Assembly: GCA_037179385.1 (NCBI GenBank)
Contig: CM074187.1
Location: 1,054,001 to 1,118,000, forward strand
Reading direction: 5' to 3'
Origin: Holothuria scabra
Lineage: Eukaryota > Echinodermata > Holothuroidea > Aspidochirotida > Holothuriidae
DNA: 64,000 bases
The notes under the pieces are model-generated. The model was not told the origin of the DNA. It saw nothing but the letters and a program-made list of their open reading frames with translations, and searched no databases. Positions 59,413 through 64,000 of this stretch are shown in pieces; within the stretch, counting starts at the first letter, position 1, and each line of letters opens with the position of its first letter. The position numbers and the translations under genes are program-made.

Positions 59413-60581
59413 CCCGACAAGGTAAAAAGAAACGTTTTAATAAATGATGAATGTAAGGGAGGCCTTGGTATGATTAATATCAGGGCATTTGCAACAAGTT
59501 TAAAGTGTAAGTGGGCCAAACTTTACCTTGATGATAATGAAGGGTTATGGAAAGTTTTGTTCGATGAAGAACTTAAAAGGTATGGAAAAGCTTTTCTATT
59601 TAGATGCAAGTTTTGTAAAAATGACATACATATATCGAATAACTTTATTCGTGATGTTTTTAATGCGTGGTCAGATTTTAATTTCAGAAACCCAGATTTA
59701 CCTGATTACAGTAATCAGTATATACTTAATAATTCTTTCATAAAAATCGATAACAAGTTGTTTTACTCTGATTATCTCATAGAAAAGGGATGTTACCGAG
59801 TGCGTGACTTTTTTTGATGTCAATGGAACTGCTATCGATTATAACCGATTTTGTGCTAAGTTTACGTTAAATAATTTCCCTTTCACTATTTATTTTGGTA
59901 TTTTGTGGGCAATCCCATGACTCTGGAAAAGCGACCTTAGTTTTTCTCTCAACCCTAATGGTAACGAGCAACGTCTACTTAAGGCGGAAATGTCCCGCTA
60001 AAATAACGAAGTATACCTACCAATACTTCATTGGAAAAAAGATGGAACTACCAAGAGCAATTCAGAGATGGCATGAAATAGATAATAAAGAATATGATTG
60101 GGACAAAATTTTTATTCTACCTTATTTTGCTGTGCGTGATACGAAAATTCACTACTTTCAATACCGTTTTCTTCATGGAATATTAAGTACTAACGTGTTT
60201 TTATCCAAAATCAAGGTAGTAAATTGTTCGTTGTGTACTTTTTGTTGTAATGATCATGAAACACTAAAGCATTTATTTTGGGATTGCGATTTCGTGGAAA
60301 CATTCTAGGTGCAATGTTGTGACCTCTCCTTACAAAGCAACTTCGACTTAAGCTATGATCATGTTAAGTTCGGTTTCCTTGATGATGTAAAACACCCAAT
60401 TAATTTTTTCATCCTACATTCAAAGTATTACATTGTTTGCTGTAAATTAAATGGAAAGGCACCAGATGCCATAGCTTTTTCATACAAACTTAAATATTAT
60501 CTACAGGTGGAATGTCACATACTTAACAAAGTTAAAAATGAATGCCGTCTCTTGTACTTAAAAAATATGTTTACGGATTAA
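59413..60581 (+). pseudogene. LINE C-terminal region with zinc motif
   Basis: Resumes after the internal deletion with INDECKGGLGMINIRAFATS, a conserved post-RT segment. The frame breaks at a T-run near 59812. It later continues with AVRDTKIHYFQYRFLHGILS and CSLCTFCCNDHETLKHLFWD, the CCHC-type end of Tx1/L1-like ORF2 proteins. Stops at 60308 and 60581. Confidence 0.85.
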
Positions 60582-61889
60582 TTCAGTAACTCTTTTTCAA
60601 CCACCTTACCTAGGTACCTCATTATGTCTTATGTTGTTATTTTGTTCAAATATTTCACTAATAATGTTCATGTTCTTAATGCATGGTATTATTGCATGTA
60701 AGTCTGTGAAACATAGCGTACGTAACCATGTACCATAAGTAAACGTAATAAATGGTAAACTGGATCTTATTAATGTATAGTAGCAATGTGAATCACAAGC
60801 TTATAATTGTTTACTAATTTTTTCAGCAACAAGGTACAAGGTCAGGAAACGATAAGGTACCCAATTTCACCAATAAACTTGTGTTTGAGTAGGAAAAAGT
60901 TTTTCTTTCTTTTTGCTATCAACAATTAACAGTTTTTTTTTATATATGGTTGGACTCCGTTATGTCTTTGCTGTAACCTTCTATCTGAATGAATGATAAC
61001 TAAGTGTTATTAATTAAAAAAAAAATTTGGTATTTGAACCGAGTGTTCATGTAGGTTCAACTGCTGGTCTCAACATTCTCTAAAAGTTATTTTTAATCTA
61101 AATCATTGGTTTTTTTTTGGATTAGATGAAATCCTTTTTGTCTTACCTTCTTTCTAGCCATTGTTTTTTTCGATAGAAGTGAATATTTCTCAAAAGAATG
61201 AACAAAGGTTATGCAATTGTTTGGCAATTGACAGCTTATTATATGTAGTCATCTGAAAAGGGTTTATCTTATTTATTCACAGAAATTATAGATCACGCCT
61301 TGACGAAGAACGTTACAGCTCAAGGCACTTATATGTGAAACTACTGTACATAACGTATATAACGTTTATATTTAATAAAGTATCATTCATATCATCTTAG
61401 AATGTACGGTGCGATTTGTATAATTATTAAATACGAAGTATGATGTAAATAGACATGAAACGTGAAATTTTGTATATATGCATGAAAAATGAAAGCTGAA
61501 TAAACGAGACAAAAAATAAAAAAAAAAGGTAGAATGTCGGGGTGATTTAAAAAGTTGGTTTTAAGTGCTGTACTGAGTATCCATCGATAAAGGAAAATGT
61601 TGTTACTTTGAACAATCTGAAGCTTATATTGGGGAAAATTTGTAATTTTATGACAAATCTTCTTATAAGAAAAATCAAGTAGGGGGTGATTTGTAGTTTT
61701 GTTGGGGTTACTGAATATCATCAGGCAGATTAAGGCCCTCGGACCATATTCGAAAATTTTCCCTCGGAAAAGTTTGGCTTCCCATATATTTGAAGTTTTA
61801 TATCTTATATATTGAAATGTATAGGCGTACTGGAGCGTTTCGGTTTGGGAGCGGGCAGAATTTGTCCCGAAAAATGTAATCCTGTCCGA

Positions 61890-62250
61890 AAGAGCACATA
61901 GATTTTTTGAAAAATTGAGAACCACCAGACAGCAGGAAAGGGCATTTCCCGAGCTGGTACGGTAATTAGAAACAAAGTAGTCATTAATTTGAGCTGTCTT
62001 TCACAATTAAAATTTCACTTTAAAATACTGTCCCAAAACGAAGAATAATATGCCAGCATGCATTGCTTCGGTAAGTAATCTGTTCGGCCAAAATATCTAA
62101 GCGGAGCGCAACCACCAGTTGTCGCGGAACGTAAAGAAAATTGTTAAAAACATCTAGTCCCTCAGACTGTCAAACAGCCGGAAATGGCATTTCCCAGACT
62201 TGTAACTAGAAATGAAGCCATCGTTATTTTGAGTTTCCTTTGAAATGAAC
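61890..62250 (+). repeat. G/C-tract repeat family, two tandem copies
   Basis: Two copies of AGGAAAGGGCATTTCCCGAG / CCGGAAATGGCATTTCCCAG about 245 bp apart. The second is preceded by TAAGCGGAGCGCAACCACCA. A C10-T9-G12 near-palindromic run follows at 62346-62376. Confidence 0.6.
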
Positions 62251-62674
62251 GTTTAAATTCAACAGAAAAAAGGTCCAACTTGCTATAAGTGGATCAGAAA
62301 ATTCCCAGATAAAAGGTACTGCTACAATTAGATGTAATGGTCTTGCCCCCCCCCCCTTTTTTTTGGGGGGGGGGGGATTGTGCAACGGAATTGAAATCAT
62401 ACTAATATGTTTGACTCTACTAGGAATCTTCGTTGTATTCAATTGCAAGATCCAAGTTGAAATTTTCTACGTGACTGCCCTAACCCCATACTATAAATGA
62501 TTTTACTTCCGACGTATTTGAAAATATGTCACGTTACAAGGTGGTTTTAAATGAATTTTTAGTCAGATATATGGGAAGACATTCTCACGCTACTGTTTAT
62601 CATTATGTGTAGCTCAAAACATCCTGGCCGATTCTCATTACCGTTGCTAGAATTCGGCTGTCGGGGCAGGCCAG

Positions 62675-62935
62675 ATGGCAGATCCTTGGGCACTGCATGT
62701 ACCTGAACAACCTCTCGTCTGTTTTTTGTCAGGGAAAATCGGAATTGTGAGTTTCCTTGAAGAATATGGTCTTCTAGTGTGCAAAACCAAGAAGACCGTC
62801 CGGATTACTGAAGTTTATAAGAAACACATCTTTTATCAGTTTAAGATGGGCATTCATATGAAGGTTCCCCGACGAAATTGGGTTTTCTCAACAAGAGGGG
62901 GAAGGACAGCCTTCCTCGTCGATCTTGAATATTGA
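62675..62935 (+). CDS. Unassigned 86-codon ORF
   Basis: Encodes 86 residues beginning MADPWALHVPEQPLV and ending FLVDLEY, with a mixed, protein-like composition. I do not recognise it. Its last third lies in the first block of the 220-bp triplication. It could be an exon of an unknown gene, a relic of a transposon protein, or chance. No promoter or splice signals decide this. Confidence 0.25.
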   Translation: MADPWALHVPEQPLVCFLSGKIGIVSFLEEYGLLVCKTKKTVRITEVYKKHIFYQFKMGIHMKVPRRNWVFSTRGGRTAFLVDLEY

Positions 62936-63345
62936 AGATAGGATGAGGGATAACAGAGCTTGTAAGAAGTGATTTAAACAGATTCAGATAAGCATTAAAA
63001 TACCGTTACAAAAGAATTAAATAGTTCAAAAAGAAAAAAAGTTCATGATTATCCTTCCAGTAACTTCAGTCCTTTACCTTCATTTTAGGCCTCCCAGAAG
63101 GAAATGGCCGTCAGTTCCACGACGGGGAGGAGATAGGACAAGGTACATGAAATAAGGTTTAACCGAGCAAAGAAGAAGTGATTGAAAATCGATTCTAATG
63201 TGCATTAAAATAGTAGCATTTCAAGACAAAAAATGTTTACCCATCCAGTAATTTCAGTCCTTGAAGGCTTTTTTTCTTTTTCTTTTTATTATTTTTTTTT
63301 ATTTTTAGGACTCCCCGACGAAATGGCCGACCTTCCCCGACGGGG
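62860..63345 (+). repeat. 220-bp triplication
   Basis: CCCCGACGAAATTGG (62867), CCCAGAAGGAAATGGCC (63093) and CCCCGACGAAATGGCC (63313) start three related blocks about 220 bp apart. Each is followed by an AT-rich part with AGAAGTGATT, GCATTAAAATA and CCAGTAA.TTCAGTCCTT. The second and third blocks are preceded by TTTTAG, an acceptor-like context. Confidence 0.65.
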
Positions 63346-63540
63346 TGGCCAGTGGTCCCCGACGGGGGGGTTATGACCCCGCCCCCCCCGCTGGCTCCAC
63401 CCCTGGAACTGGAAGTAGGCTACTTCATCCGAAGAGGGGGCTAAATAAACTTGGCAGCTCCCCGAATACAACTTTTCAAGGCATTTTACCGGGGGAGGCT
63501 CCCGCCCCCTGCGGCCATGCTGCATGGTTTCGCCACTGAA
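63290..63540 (-). repeat. G/C-tract family terminal segment
   Basis: G/C-rich block with CCCCGACGGGGTGGCC-type repeats, ending GCATGGTTTCGCCACTGAAT, the same terminus as 4113-4131. Confidence 0.55.
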
Positions 63541-64000
63541 TCTTTTTCACCTACCTTATATACAAAACATGCCCAAATGGGTAGCAGCCATCCACGTATA
63601 CGTACATTATAATACACACGTATCGACGAATCCAATAAGCGCTTGCTCTTAGTGACTCAGGCTGTAGGAGGCCATTAGTGGGGTCTATTAGCCTTAAATT
63701 GTCCCCATTTATTGTCTAAACGTAATTTCAAATCCTAAAATACGGTGAAATTGAGGTAATCAAGAGGTATTTCAGTGTACAACCATCCATTGTACAGGAA
63801 AACAAGGAAATTGAAAGATTAAATGGTGACAGACCCCAGTTATGGCCGACTTATAAAATCAGACCATTACTTGCTGTCCATATTCGTCTATACTATACCA
63901 GTTATAGCGGCCAAGCTAGGGACGCTTTTTCTAAAGTCCTCCCGACCCTCTGGCAAAGGGCCGTTCGGCGAAACCAAACTTGATACTGCTTCCCGAAGAA

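Larger units (their letters stand above)
57446..61527 (+). mobile_element. 5'-truncated Tx1/L1-like LINE
   Basis: Non-LTR retrotransposon cut off within its endonuclease. It is flanked by a 16-bp target duplication with one mismatch (57430-57445 GGTAGGATGTCGGGGT; 61528-61543) and ends in an A-rich tail (61511-61527). It encodes the C-terminal part of an AP endonuclease, a reverse transcriptase missing its catalytic middle, and a C-terminal cysteine/histidine zinc motif typical of the L1/Tx1 group. Several frameshifts and a MITE insertion disrupt it. 60582-61510 is a non-coding 3' region of the element in which I see no other feature. Confidence 0.85.

Overview
This is animal nuclear DNA: AT-rich, intron-containing, mostly non-coding and packed with transposable elements. 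Three things point to a deuterostome, most likely an echinoderm and possibly a sea cucumber: a Ty3/gypsy element of the Gmr1 type (integrase placed before reverse transcriptase), tRNA-derived SINEs, and a mosaic of foldback and TTAA-type MITEs. The species is an inference; no mitochondrial or rRNA marker is present.

The one gene I can name is HIBADH (mitochondrial 3-hydroxyisobutyrate dehydrogenase, valine catabolism) on the minus strand. Eight exons between 43016 and 23569 join in phase into a 1026-nt reading frame (341 aa plus stop). They include a 17-nt microexon (41849-41865) and a probable targeting-peptide exon (42911-43016, less certain). Its introns hold much of the repeat content: a nearly intact 5.9-kb LTR retrotransposon in the last intron; a 2.9-kb Helentron-like element with a 145-bp tandem array plus a 57-bp tandem array in intron 5; and an older degenerate Helentron-like copy in intron 4. 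A sister Helentron-like copy lies about 2.3 kb upstream of the gene.

Layout. 1-23.5 kb: intergenic, with scattered MITEs (8.4, 8.7, 13.9, 14.3, 16.6, 20.3 kb), a tRNA-SINE (19 kb), a G/C-tract repeat family (about 2.3-4.1, 12.4, 18.1 kb), and a weak candidate for a two-exon secreted peptide gene (11.2-10.7 kb, minus). 23.5-43 kb: HIBADH. 43-53.5 kb: minisatellites, the 25-bp remnant of a hAT MITE, the second Helentron-like copy, a TTAA MITE, a tRNA-SINE and a 157-bp tandem duplication. 53.8-56.6 kb: nested foldback elements and MITEs. 57.4-61.5 kb: a 5'-truncated Tx1/L1-like LINE, disrupted by an internal deletion, frameshifts and a 231-bp MITE. 61.5-64 kb: repeat fragments and a 220-bp triplication beside an unassigned 86-codon ORF.

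The main points for follow-up are: (1) a very young Gmr1-like LTR element (3 differences in 670-bp LTRs) whose reverse transcriptase core is missing by a clean in-frame deletion; (2) Helentron-like elements that amplify a 145-bp monomer carrying five nuclear-receptor half-sites (DR2-DR4-DR4-DR1) inside and beside HIBADH; (3) a 57-bp array in sense orientation just upstream of HIBADH exon 6 in which each unit has consensus-like splice sites; (4) a hAT MITE family whose members run from 396 bp down to a 25-bp remnant with a perfect 8-bp target duplication. All identifications come from reading the sequence; no database search was run.
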